DNA from: Burkholderia diffusa
GTDB taxonomy: Bacteria > Pseudomonadota > Gammaproteobacteria > Burkholderiales > Burkholderiaceae
Reading direction: 5' to 3'
Assembly: GCF_902499115.1 (NCBI RefSeq)
Contig: NZ_CABVPN010000020.1
Coordinates: 62,001 to 126,000 of the forward strand
DNA length: 64,000 bases
The translations under genes were made by a program, and so were the position numbers. Position 1 is the first letter of the stretch, and every line of letters begins with the position of its first letter. Below the pieces are notes generated by a model. It did not search any database. It saw only the letters and a program-made list of their open reading frames with translations, and was not told where the DNA came from. Shown in pieces: positions 8,781 to 16,264 of this stretch.

Positions 8781-9671
8781 TCAGCGCGTGCCGTAGACCT
8801 TGCGCGCAAAGCCCGCGATCGCATCGCTCATCGCGCGCGGCTGCTCGGGCGCCATCGCGTGCCCGGCGTCCGCGACGACCTGCACGGTCACGCGCTCACC
8901 CAGCCACGGCTTGAACACGTTAGGCACGACGACGGCGTCGTACTGTGCCTGCAGATCGAGCATCGGCACCGTTCCGCCGCCGAAATACGCATCGATCGGG
9001 GTGACGTTGCGTGCATGGGCCTGTGCCGCGTGTACCGCGGGATACCAGCCGGTCAGCCACGCACTCGGATCGTGTCCCGGTGCGAAGAATGCCTGCCGCA
9101 GGTAGGTCAGCCGCTGCGGTTCCGGCACCCGGGGATCGCCGGCGCCGTCGATCGCTTCGCGCAGGCGTCCATAGGGCTTCTCTGTCGATCCCGGCGGCAA
9201 CTTGCCCGCGGAGGCCGCGGCCATCACGAGCCCGCGCACGAGGTCGGGGCGGTCGACCGCGAGCATGCGCGCGGGCTGGCTGCCCCACGCATGCCCGACG
9301 ACGACGACCGGCCCGGTGTGCTCATGATCGAGCACGAGCGCGACGTCGGATGCGAATGCATGCAAGTCGAGGTCGCGCATCGGCCCCGTGCTGCGGCCGA
9401 TACCTCGCGGTTGCGGACGCAATACGCGGAATCCGTCGTGCGCGAGCATGCGCGCGACCTCGTCGTAATCTTCCGCGCCGCGCGCGAGCGACGGCAGGAT
9501 CACGACCACCGGGCCATGCCCTTGCGCGAGCGTTTCGATCCGGACGTCGCCCTTCGACACGAGCGTGCGTTGAACCGCGTTCGCGTCGGCGGCGGGCGTG
9601 GTGCAGGCGGCAACCGACGTCGCCAGTGCGGCGGCGAGCGCGAGCCGCGTCAGTATCTGGTTTGCTTTCAT
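8781..9671 (-). CDS. Alpha/beta hydrolase-fold lipoprotein lacking the nucleophile serine (paralogue 2)
   Basis: A 296-residue paralogue of the next gene. The two align along their whole length, sharing AFFAPG, GKxPPGSTEKP and LAVDRPDLVRG. Its leader ends in a lipobox (SVAAC), so this copy is probably a lipoprotein while its twin has a plain signal sequence. The elbow is VVVGHAWGSQ, again with alanine (GCG) in place of serine. The acid and histidine positions are kept (LDLQAQYDAV, ADAGHAMAPEQP). ATG at 9671 has GAGGAG four bases upstream. It lies 32 bases after the binding-protein gene. A tandem duplication that kept the odd elbow is inferred. Confidence 0.8.
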   Translation of the reverse strand: MKANQILTRLALAAALATSVAACTTPAADANAVQRTLVSKGDVRIETLAQGHGPVVVILPSLARGAEDYDEVARMLAHDGFRVLRPQPRGIGRSTGPMRDLDLHAFASDVALVLDHEHTGPVVVVGHAWGSQPARMLAVDRPDLVRGLVMAAASAGKLPPGSTEKPYGRLREAIDGAGDPRVPEPQRLTYLRQAFFAPGHDPSAWLTGWYPAVHAAQAHARNVTPIDAYFGGGTVPMLDLQAQYDAVVVPNVFKPWLGERVTVQVVADAGHAMAPEQPRAMSDAIAGFARKVYGTR

Positions 9672-9703
9672 TGTCTCCTCGTGAATCGATACGGACCGTC
9701 GCC

Positions 9704-10489
9704 TCAAAGCGGATCGAGGCCGGTTTTCTGCAGAACGGCCACGGCGGGCGCCGTCTTCAGAAAAGCCGCGAACGCGCGCGACGCGTCGGCGGCCTGCGCA
9801 TTCGCGGCGATCGCCGACGAGATCACGCTGGTCTTCTGCACGTCGGCAGGAAGCGGCCCCGCGAAGTCGATGCCCGGCGTCACCTTCAGTTCGCTGATCT
9901 GCTGCAGCCCCAGGTCGGCGTCGCCGCGCGCGAGTGCGGTGCCGACCAGTTCCTTGCCGCGAATCAGCACGCTCTTCGATTTCATCTGCTCGGCGATGCC
10001 GAGCCGGTTGAAGAGCGTGCCGACGATATAGGTGCCGCTCGCTCCTTCGGAAAAGGCAACCGATTTGGCGGAGAGCAACGCGCGACGCAGCGCGTCGTCC
10101 GTACTGATGTCGGGCACGGCGAGTCCCTTGCGCACCGCGACGCCGATCCCGGTGGCGGCGATGTCCGACAGCGTGGCCCGGTCGAATCGGCCCGCGTCGA
10201 CTTCCTGCTCAAGCGCCGGCTTGATCATGAAGCAGATGTCGACCTTCTCGCCGTTGCGCAAGCGCATCGGCAATGCCTCGGCCGACTTGCCGTACGACGG
10301 CCCCCAGGCAATCTCGAGACGATGTCCCGACGATTTTTCAAACATCGGCACCAGTTGCCCGAACGCGCCGTGCAGCGCGCCGGTTGCCAGTACGTGAATG
10401 TCTTCGGCATGCGCGCCCGGCGACGCCACGCACAGCGTTACCCATGCCGCGGCGGCCACGCAAGTCCGCCAGATCGATTTTTCCTTCAT
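9704..10489 (-). CDS. ModA-like periplasmic substrate-binding protein (orphan)
   Basis: A 261-residue protein with a signal peptide ending SPGAHA and the extracellular solute-binding fold of the molybdate/sulfate-binding type (IHVLATGALHGAF at the start of the mature chain, FSEGASGTYIVGTLF in the second lobe). AAGGAGGAG just before the ATG is a near-perfect ribosome site. No ABC permease or ATPase gene lies nearby; it sits inside a catabolic operon with a dicarboxylate symporter. A real role in molybdate uptake is therefore unlikely; an organic acid ligand is inferred. Confidence 0.78.
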   Translation of the reverse strand: MKEKSIWRTCVAAAAWVTLCVASPGAHAEDIHVLATGALHGAFGQLVPMFEKSSGHRLEIAWGPSYGKSAEALPMRLRNGEKVDICFMIKPALEQEVDAGRFDRATLSDIAATGIGVAVRKGLAVPDISTDDALRRALLSAKSVAFSEGASGTYIVGTLFNRLGIAEQMKSKSVLIRGKELVGTALARGDADLGLQQISELKVTPGIDFAGPLPADVQKTSVISSAIAANAQAADASRAFAAFLKTAPAVAVLQKTGLDPL

Positions 10490-10568
10490 GTCTCCTCCTT
10501 GAGGGTCACTGTAAGTCGAATGTGTTTTCTGTTCGTCCGCCGGGCGGCGATTCGCGGGCTGCTTCGGC

Positions 10569-11405
10569 TCAGCCGTAGAGCCGCCGCGGATTGCCGGCCA
10601 GCACGGCATCCGCAAGCGCCGCGTCGCCGCACAAGGCGCGAACGAACGCGAGCAGTGCGGAGTCGTCCGGGGCCGCGCCTTCGATGTTCGGATGCGGCCA
10701 GTCCGATCCCCAGATCGACCGGTCGGGTGCGGCATCGAGCAGCCGGCGCGCGAGCGGCCGCGCATCCGGCCACGCATGCGCGTCGCCGCCCGCGAATCGA
10801 TCCACGCCGGACAGCTTGATCCAGCGATACGGATTGCCGAGATGCGCGATCAATGCGCCGCGTTCGTCGTCGGTCCACGGCGCTTGCAACGACGGGCGCG
10901 CCATGTGGTCGATCACCATCGGAATGTCGACCCCGGCCCACGTGTCGAGCACGGGCAGCAGTTCGGCGAGCCGGCCGTGCAGAAGCACGTGCCAGCCGAG
11001 CGCTGCAACGCGCTCCGCGGTGCGCAGCAGCTTGTCCGTGTCACGCTCGCCGGGAAGGTGCCCCATGAAGTTGAACCGGATGCCGCGCACGCCACCTTCG
11101 TGAAGCTCGCGCAACGTGCCGTCGTCCATCGTGTCGTCGACGAGCGCGACGCCGCGATAGGCGCCGCCGGTCGCGGCGATCGCGTCAAGCAATGCGGCGT
11201 GATCGTGCCGATAGCACGCGGCCTGGACGATCACGCCATGCGTGACGCCGAGCCGTTCGTGCAGCGCGAGCAAGCGCGACATCGGTGCCGCCTCGGGCAG
11301 GTACGCGGCGTCGGCCGGCACCGGAAACCGCTCCCATGGCCCGTAGATGTGCGCGTGGCAATCCCACACAGGCGCCACCGGGCCATCCTGCCGAACGTGC
11401 ACCAT
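10569..11405 (-). CDS. Amidohydrolase-2 family protein, lactonase-like (second copy)
   Basis: A 278-residue TIM-barrel protein, paralogous to the gene at 275-1177. It has the same signatures: WDCHAHIYGPWERFP at the N-terminus, RGIRFNFMGHLPGE, MVIDHMARPS, and IWGSDWPHPN near the C-terminus. The ATG overlaps the stop of the SDR gene (TGATG), indicating translational coupling. A hydrolytic ring-opening step on a lactone of a carboxylated aromatic pathway is the best guess. A longer open frame reaching 12005 is an out-of-frame read through the SDR gene and is not coding. Confidence 0.86.
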   Translation of the reverse strand: MVHVRQDGPVAPVWDCHAHIYGPWERFPVPADAAYLPEAAPMSRLLALHERLGVTHGVIVQAACYRHDHAALLDAIAATGGAYRGVALVDDTMDDGTLRELHEGGVRGIRFNFMGHLPGERDTDKLLRTAERVAALGWHVLLHGRLAELLPVLDTWAGVDIPMVIDHMARPSLQAPWTDDERGALIAHLGNPYRWIKLSGVDRFAGGDAHAWPDARPLARRLLDAAPDRSIWGSDWPHPNIEGAAPDDSALLAFVRALCGDAALADAVLAGNPRRLYG

Positions 11406-12232
11406 CAGTCGCACCGTGCGGTCATGCCGCCGTCGACGACGATTTCCGTACCCGTGATGAAGCGGGCTTCGTCGGAGGCGAGGAATAGCGCGGCGTTCGC
11501 CGTGTCGCGGCCGTCGCCCATGAAGCCGAGCGGAATGCGCGCGAGCCGGCTTTCGAGCAGCTTGTCGACATCGCCGCCGGAGCGTTGACCGGCCAGACGC
11601 ACCTCGACCATCGGCGTATGCAGTTGGCCCGGCACGACCGTGTTGACGCGGATGCCCTTCTTCGCGTATTCGACGGCCACCACCTTCGACAGCTGGATCA
11701 CGCCGGCCTTGCAGGCGGCGTAGGCAACCTGCGCCGAGCCGGTCCAACGGATGCCGGAGGTCGACGCCGTGTTGACGATCGCACCGGCGCCCTGTTGCTC
11801 CATGACCGGCAGCACGTGCTTGCAGGTCAGGTAGACGCTCTTCAGATTGAACGCGACCTGCTTGTCCCACGCTTCCTCGGACAACGCGACCGGGCCGCCC
11901 GCGGCCGAGCCGCCGACGTTGTTCACGAGAATGTCCACGCGCCCGTAGGTTTCGCGGCACGCGTCGACCATGGCCGCGACGGCGGCGCTGTTCGTGACGT
12001 CGCACGTGTGCGCGGTAATCTCCCCGCCGAGCTCGGTGACGCGGCGGACCGTTTCGGCCATCGCGTCCATGTTGATGTCGACCGCGAAGATCTTCGCGCC
12101 CGCGGCGGCAAACAGCGCGGCCACGGCGCGGCCGTTGCCCCAGCCGGGACCGACGCAGCCCGCGCCGGTGACGATCGCTACCTTGCCTTGCAGGCGGCCC
12201 GTGCCTGCCTCGTTGATGGATGTGTCGTTCAT
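11405..12232 (-). CDS. Short-chain dehydrogenase/reductase
   Basis: A 275-residue classical SDR. It has a glycine-rich cofactor loop (VTGAGCVGPGWGNGRA, a few residues longer than usual), the aspartate of AVDINMD that favours NAD(H), an NNVGG strand, the catalytic YAACK and a C-terminal GTEIVVDGG. No strong ribosome site precedes the ATG at 12232. The gene starts 11 bases after the carboxymuconolactone-decarboxylase-like gene and overlaps the amidohydrolase start, so it is mid-operon. It probably oxidises a hydroxyl to a keto or lactone group that the amidohydrolase then acts on. Confidence 0.85.
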   Translation of the reverse strand: MNDTSINEAGTGRLQGKVAIVTGAGCVGPGWGNGRAVAALFAAAGAKIFAVDINMDAMAETVRRVTELGGEITAHTCDVTNSAAVAAMVDACRETYGRVDILVNNVGGSAAGGPVALSEEAWDKQVAFNLKSVYLTCKHVLPVMEQQGAGAIVNTASTSGIRWTGSAQVAYAACKAGVIQLSKVVAVEYAKKGIRVNTVVPGQLHTPMVEVRLAGQRSGGDVDKLLESRLARIPLGFMGDGRDTANAALFLASDEARFITGTEIVVDGGMTARCD

Positions 12233-12243
12233 GATGGGTGTGT

Positions 12244-12804
12244 TCAACCGTGTGTTGCAGGGAGTTCGGGGGCGACGCCGGCTGGCGGCGGCACGTTGAA
12301 GACCTTGATCGTCATCGAGATCAGCGTGTAGTAGCCGGCGATGCCGACGAGATCGACGACCGCGCCTTCGCCGAGCGTGTCGACGAGCGCCGCATACAAC
12401 GCATCGTCGATCTCGTGGCGTTCGTGCAATTGCGTGACGAAGGCGTGGACGAGCTTCTCGTCGTGCCGGACGAACGGCGGTTCGACGCCGTCGCGGATCG
12501 CGTCGATCACGTCGATCGTCAGGCCTGCCTCGAGCGCGAACGGCTTGTGCGCAGCCCATTCGTACTCGGCGAGCCAATGGCGCCCCATCGACAGGATGAC
12601 CAGCTCGGAGAGCCGGGGCGACACGCTGCTGTCATAGCGACAGTACTGGCCGAGCGCCTGCGCGCAGCCTGCAAGCTTCGGGCGATGCAGCCAGACGGCC
12701 AGCGGACCGCGCACGCCTTTGCGGGGCCCGCTGGCGATCGCGTCGTACACCTGGCGCTGCGCGTCGGACATGTGCTCGGGGGCGAGCGTGGCAATACGTT
12801 CCAT
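12244..12804 (-). CDS. Carboxymuconolactone decarboxylase family protein
   Basis: A 186-residue all-helical protein of the CMD/AhpD fold. It has PRLSELVILSMGRHWLAEYE followed by WAAHKPFA, the helix-turn-helix segment of this fold. The CxxC pair of AhpD peroxidases is absent, so a peroxidase role is unlikely. The ATG at 12804 (GAGGTG upstream) is preferred over a GTG at 12816. It lies 23 bases after the symporter gene. Family members decarboxylate gamma-carboxymuconolactone or act as uncharacterised isomerase-like proteins; a role in the same lactone pathway is inferred. Confidence 0.82.
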   Translation of the reverse strand: MERIATLAPEHMSDAQRQVYDAIASGPRKGVRGPLAVWLHRPKLAGCAQALGQYCRYDSSVSPRLSELVILSMGRHWLAEYEWAAHKPFALEAGLTIDVIDAIRDGVEPPFVRHDEKLVHAFVTQLHERHEIDDALYAALVDTLGEGAVVDLVGIAGYYTLISMTIKVFNVPPPAGVAPELPATHG

Positions 12805-12827
12805 GAATGAAATCACCTCGACAGAAT

Positions 12828-14153
12828 TCAGTTGGCTTCGGCGGGCGCGCCGGACCGTTCGGCTCGTGCATCGGCAGGCACGACGCGCGCGCGCAGCATC
12901 GAGCGTCGCGCCGTGCGGCCGGTTTCGCGGTTGAACGCGGCGGAATCGAACAGCCCTTCCCAGCGGGCAATCGCGAACACCGCCATCGTGTTGCCGACCA
13001 CGTTCACGAGTGCGGTCGCGGTCGCCATGACCCGGTCGATGCCGAACAGCAGGCCGAGCCCGGCGAGCGGCAACGAACGCACCGACTGCAGCGTGGCCGC
13101 CAGCTTGACGAACGCGCCGCCGGCGACGGTCGTGCCACCCTTGGACGTCAGGCTCAGGATCGCGAGCAGGCCAAGCTGCTGCCAGAGCGAGAACGGCGTG
13201 TCGGTTGCCTGTGCAATGAAGCCGATCGCGATCGCCATGTAGATGGCGGTGCCGTCCAGATTGAAGCTGTAGCCGGCCGGGAGCACGAACCCGACCACGA
13301 CTTCGTCGCAGCCGGCGCGCTTCATCTTCTCGACGAGGCGCGGAAACACCACTTCGCTGGACGCGGTACCGAGCGTCAGCAGGAGCTCGTCGCGAATCAG
13401 GCGCATGATCCCGGCGAACGGCAGGCCGATCGACCAGCTGATCGCGCCGAGCACGCCGAAGACGAAGATCGCGGAGGTCGCGTAGTACAGAACGATGACC
13501 TTGAACAGGTACAGCAGCGTCACGCCGCCATAGCTGCCGACGGCGGCCGCCATCGCGCCGAACGCGCCGAGCGGCGCGAGGCGCATGATGAACGCGAGCA
13601 TCCGGAACAGCACCTTCTGCGCTTCGTCGATGCCGCGCAGCACCACCGAATCGGCGCCGACCGATACGTTCAGCGCGAGCCCGGCCAGGATCGAGATGAT
13701 CAGGACCTGCACGATGTCGCCTTTCGCGAACGCATCGACAAGCGTATGCGGAATGAGGCTGAGCAGATACGCAACCGCGGAGATCTCGCCGGCATTCGAC
13801 GTCGTCTTCAGCGCTTCGGCACTCTCGGCGATGTTGGCGGCGTGCAGGCCCGTGCCCGGCGGAAACAGGTTGACCATCGCGAAGCCAAGCACCATCGCGA
13901 TCGTGCTGACCACCTCGAAGTAGACGAGCGATTTCACGCCCATCCGGCCCAGCATCCTGAGATCCTTGACGTGCGCCATGCCCTGGACGAGCGTGCAGAA
14001 AATGATGGGCGCCAGCATCATCTTCAGGAGCGCGATGAACCCCTGTCCGAACGGTTTCATCGCGATCGCGGTCTTCGGCGCGAGCAGGCCCAGCACGATC
14101 GCGCAGGCCAGGCCGATCAGCACCTGGACGTGCAGTTTTTTCAGGCTCTTCAT
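12828..14153 (-). CDS. Dicarboxylate:cation symporter (DctA/GltP family)
   Basis: A 441-residue inner-membrane carrier with the DAACS topology. Features include the long N-terminal helices, the MLAPIIFCTLVQGMA segment, the serine-rich hairpin loop with LTLGTASSEVVFP, and the FNLDGTAIYMAIA and SLTSKGG motifs of C4-dicarboxylate and glutamate symporters. The C-terminus has a polar tail of about 30 residues. AAGGAA lies five bases before the ATG. It heads a seven-gene operon (14153 down to 7828) and is divergent from a LysR gene. It most likely imports the di- or tricarboxylate that the operon degrades. Confidence 0.93.
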   Translation of the reverse strand: MKSLKKLHVQVLIGLACAIVLGLLAPKTAIAMKPFGQGFIALLKMMLAPIIFCTLVQGMAHVKDLRMLGRMGVKSLVYFEVVSTIAMVLGFAMVNLFPPGTGLHAANIAESAEALKTTSNAGEISAVAYLLSLIPHTLVDAFAKGDIVQVLIISILAGLALNVSVGADSVVLRGIDEAQKVLFRMLAFIMRLAPLGAFGAMAAAVGSYGGVTLLYLFKVIVLYYATSAIFVFGVLGAISWSIGLPFAGIMRLIRDELLLTLGTASSEVVFPRLVEKMKRAGCDEVVVGFVLPAGYSFNLDGTAIYMAIAIGFIAQATDTPFSLWQQLGLLAILSLTSKGGTTVAGGAFVKLAATLQSVRSLPLAGLGLLFGIDRVMATATALVNVVGNTMAVFAIARWEGLFDSAAFNRETGRTARRSMLRARVVPADARAERSGAPAEAN

Positions 14154-14314
14154 CAGTATTCCTTCATATTTCGGTTCGGATGGCGCTTCGATCGAACGAC
14201 TAAACGCTCAGCGACGATGCGGCTGCGCGCTGCGACGCGACCGCGAATGAGGAACGGGATGGGCGGAAGGAAGAGGATGCATGGCGTCTCCGGAATCGTT
14301 ATTGGGTTGAATTG

Positions 14315-14333
14315 CTATCTAACCGCAGCATAG
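14315..14333. promoter_or_regulatory. LysR box 1, CTAT-N11-ATAG
   Basis: CTATCTAACCGCAGCATAG fits the T-N11-A pattern of LysR-type sites, with four-base flanks identical to the second box 62 bases away. It lies in the promoter shared by the dctA-like operon and the LysR gene. Confidence 0.6.
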
Positions 14334-14376
14334 AATCTGGCGTCTTCTTTGACAAAGACCTTATGAACATGTATTT

Positions 14377-14395
14377 CTATGCCACGCCGGCATAG
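14377..14395. promoter_or_regulatory. LysR box 2, CTAT-N11-ATAG
   Basis: CTATGCCACGCCGGCATAG is a near-perfect inverted repeat (7-base arms, 5-base spacer) that ends 12 bases before the LysR start codon. It is the likely high-affinity autoregulatory site. Confidence 0.65.
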
Positions 14396-14407
14396 CTCAA
14401 AACCGAA

Positions 14408-15346
14408 ATGGACATTCGAGAACTGCGCAGTTTCATTCACGTCGCACGCGCCGGCAGCTTCAGCCGCGCGGCGGCGGAGCTGTATATCGCGCAACCGGCG
14501 CTGAGCCGCCAGATCGCCAAGCTCGAGGAAGAAATCGGCGTCGCGCTGTTCACCCGCTACGGACGCGGCGTCCGCTTGACGGCCGCGGGTTCGCGGCTCC
14601 TCGAGCATGCGGAGATGATCACACGAATGGTCAGCGAAACGGCCGATCAGGTGCGTGCCAGCGCCGACACCGAACGCGGCTATCTCGCGGTCGGCCTGCC
14701 GCCGACGATCGGCCGGCTGATCGGCACCGATCTCGTGCGCGACTTTCATGCACGCTGGCCCGGCGTGTCGCTGCACGTTCGTGAGGGGCTCAGCAATTCG
14801 CTGCAGGAATGGGTGCTCGATCGGCGCGTCGATCTCGCCGTCGTCTACAACCAGCCGCCCCTCGATGCGTTCGATGTCGTTCCCCTTTTCAGCGAACCGT
14901 TGATCGTCGTCGCGCCGCCGGACGCGGCACCCGTGCGAAAGGCGCTGAGCATTCGCGATCTCGCGAGCATGCCGCTGATCCTGCCCGGCCTGCCGCACAG
15001 CAACCGCCGACTGATCGACCAGGCCGCCGTTCAGCACGGCGTGCGGCTGCGCGTCGCGTTCGAAATAGACAGCGTGGCGCTGACCAAGCAGCTCGTGCGC
15101 GCGGGCGTCGGCTATTCGCTGCTTACCTACGTTGCGATCCAGGAAGAACTGGCGCGCGGCGAGCTGAAAGCCATTGCGATCGAACGGCCCGCAATCCGCT
15201 CGACCGTATCGATCACCACGTTGCGCGAAAACCGCCCGTCGCGTCTGGTCGACGCATGGATCCGCATGCTCAAGGACACGCTGTTCCGCTTTACGCGCGA
15301 GCAGACCTGGAGCGATCAGGTCGTATGGCTCGCATCGGACTCCTGA
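14408..15346 (+). CDS. LysR family transcriptional regulator of the dctA-like operon
   Basis: A 312-residue LysR protein. The winged helix covers residues 1-60 (MDIRELRSFIHVARAGSFSR, then AAAELYIAQPALSRQI). The effector-binding domain follows, with GLPPTIGRLIG and RRVDLAVVY. It is divergent from the seven-gene operon, and the 254-base gap carries two CTAT-N11-ATAG boxes, so it is almost certainly that operon's regulator and its own. The inducer is probably the carboxylic acid substrate. The subfamily resembles regulators of nitrogen and aromatic metabolism, which does not fix the ligand. Confidence 0.92.
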   Translation: MDIRELRSFIHVARAGSFSRAAAELYIAQPALSRQIAKLEEEIGVALFTRYGRGVRLTAAGSRLLEHAEMITRMVSETADQVRASADTERGYLAVGLPPTIGRLIGTDLVRDFHARWPGVSLHVREGLSNSLQEWVLDRRVDLAVVYNQPPLDAFDVVPLFSEPLIVVAPPDAAPVRKALSIRDLASMPLILPGLPHSNRRLIDQAAVQHGVRLRVAFEIDSVALTKQLVRAGVGYSLLTYVAIQEELARGELKAIAIERPAIRSTVSITTLRENRPSRLVDAWIRMLKDTLFRFTREQTWSDQVVWLASDS

Positions 15347-15433
15347 ACCCCGCGTGCCGGCCATGTGTGCGCGGCCGGCGCGGCGACGCATTCGACGCTG
15401 TCCCATCTCCCCACCCTCGCGAGCCACTGCACC

Positions 15434-16240
15434 ATGCGTGAATCCCGCCCGTCGCACTCGTCAGACGCAACCGAACGCGGCCCGTCGTCGACGGTCTCGA
15501 ACCGCTCGCTCGAACGCGGGCTCGACGTGCTGCGCGCGTTCGGCTCCGGCGCGACGCTGCTCGGCAACGGCGACCTCGTCGAACTCACGGGCCTGCCGAA
15601 GGCCACCGTCACCCGGCTCGCCCGCACGCTCGTCGAAGCCGGCTATCTCGAACACGATCCCGTGCATCGCGGCTACCGGCTCGGATTGCCGGTGCTCGGC
15701 CTCGCGCATGCGCTCAGGAGCGGTTCGACGGTGCTGCAGGCGGCCGCGCCGCGGCTGCGCGAGACGGCCCAGGCGCTGCACATCAACGTCGGCATCGCCG
15801 GCCCCGACCGCGACGACATGGTCTACCTCGAATCGATCCGCTACAGCCCGCGTGCGTCGCTTCGCACCGTCGTCAGCGGCCAGCGCGTGCCGATGGCGCT
15901 GACGTCGCTCGGCCGCGCGTTTCTTGCGTCGCTGCCGGGCGCCGATTACGCGCGTCAACTCGCCAAACTCGAGCCGCATCGCGCATCGTGGCCGCGCATC
16001 CGTGCCGAGATCGACGACGCCGTCGCAGCGGTGCACGCGCAAGGATTCTGCGTCGCGAGCTGGCAGCCGGAAGTCGTCGCGCTCGCGACGCCGCTCGAGA
16101 TTGCGGGCCACCGCACGCTCGCGCTCAACTTCAGCGTGCGCACGCTCGATGCCCCGTCAGCCGTCGCCGCCCGCCTGTCGGCGGCATTGCTGGCATTGCG
16201 CGACGACATCGTCGCCGCGACGCTGCGCCTCGACAGCTGA
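15434..16240 (+). CDS. IclR family transcriptional regulator
   Basis: A 268-residue regulator. The N-terminal winged helix (SLERGLDVLRAFG, then LTGLPKATVTRLARTLVEAG) precedes an IclR effector domain with YRLGLPVLGLAHAL and a C-terminal ALNFSVRTLDAP strand. ATG at 15434 is taken; an ATG at 15365 would add 23 residues without a ribosome site. It converges with the MFS gene, 24 bases away. The palindromes GTTTCA-N5-TGAAAC in the MFS/hydratase promoter are the likely binding sites. Members of this family control aromatic acid and acyl-CoA pathways. Confidence 0.9.
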   Translation: MRESRPSHSSDATERGPSSTVSNRSLERGLDVLRAFGSGATLLGNGDLVELTGLPKATVTRLARTLVEAGYLEHDPVHRGYRLGLPVLGLAHALRSGSTVLQAAAPRLRETAQALHINVGIAGPDRDDMVYLESIRYSPRASLRTVVSGQRVPMALTSLGRAFLASLPGADYARQLAKLEPHRASWPRIRAEIDDAVAAVHAQGFCVASWQPEVVALATPLEIAGHRTLALNFSVRTLDAPSAVAARLSAALLALRDDIVAATLRLDS

Positions 16241-16264
16241 CGCGACGATCGGCTCCCCCCTGCA

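Noticed and set aside
9704..10489. Reading the binding protein as molybdate transporter ModA
   Set aside because: No modB or modC nearby and the operon is catabolic; only the fold is ModA-like.
12244..12804. Reading the CMD-fold protein as the peroxidase AhpD
   Set aside because: The CxxC redox pair is missing.
12807..14333. Open frame of about 500 codons on the plus strand
   Set aside because: Antisense to the DctA-like symporter, no domain, composition dominated by Arg, Glu, Asp and His.
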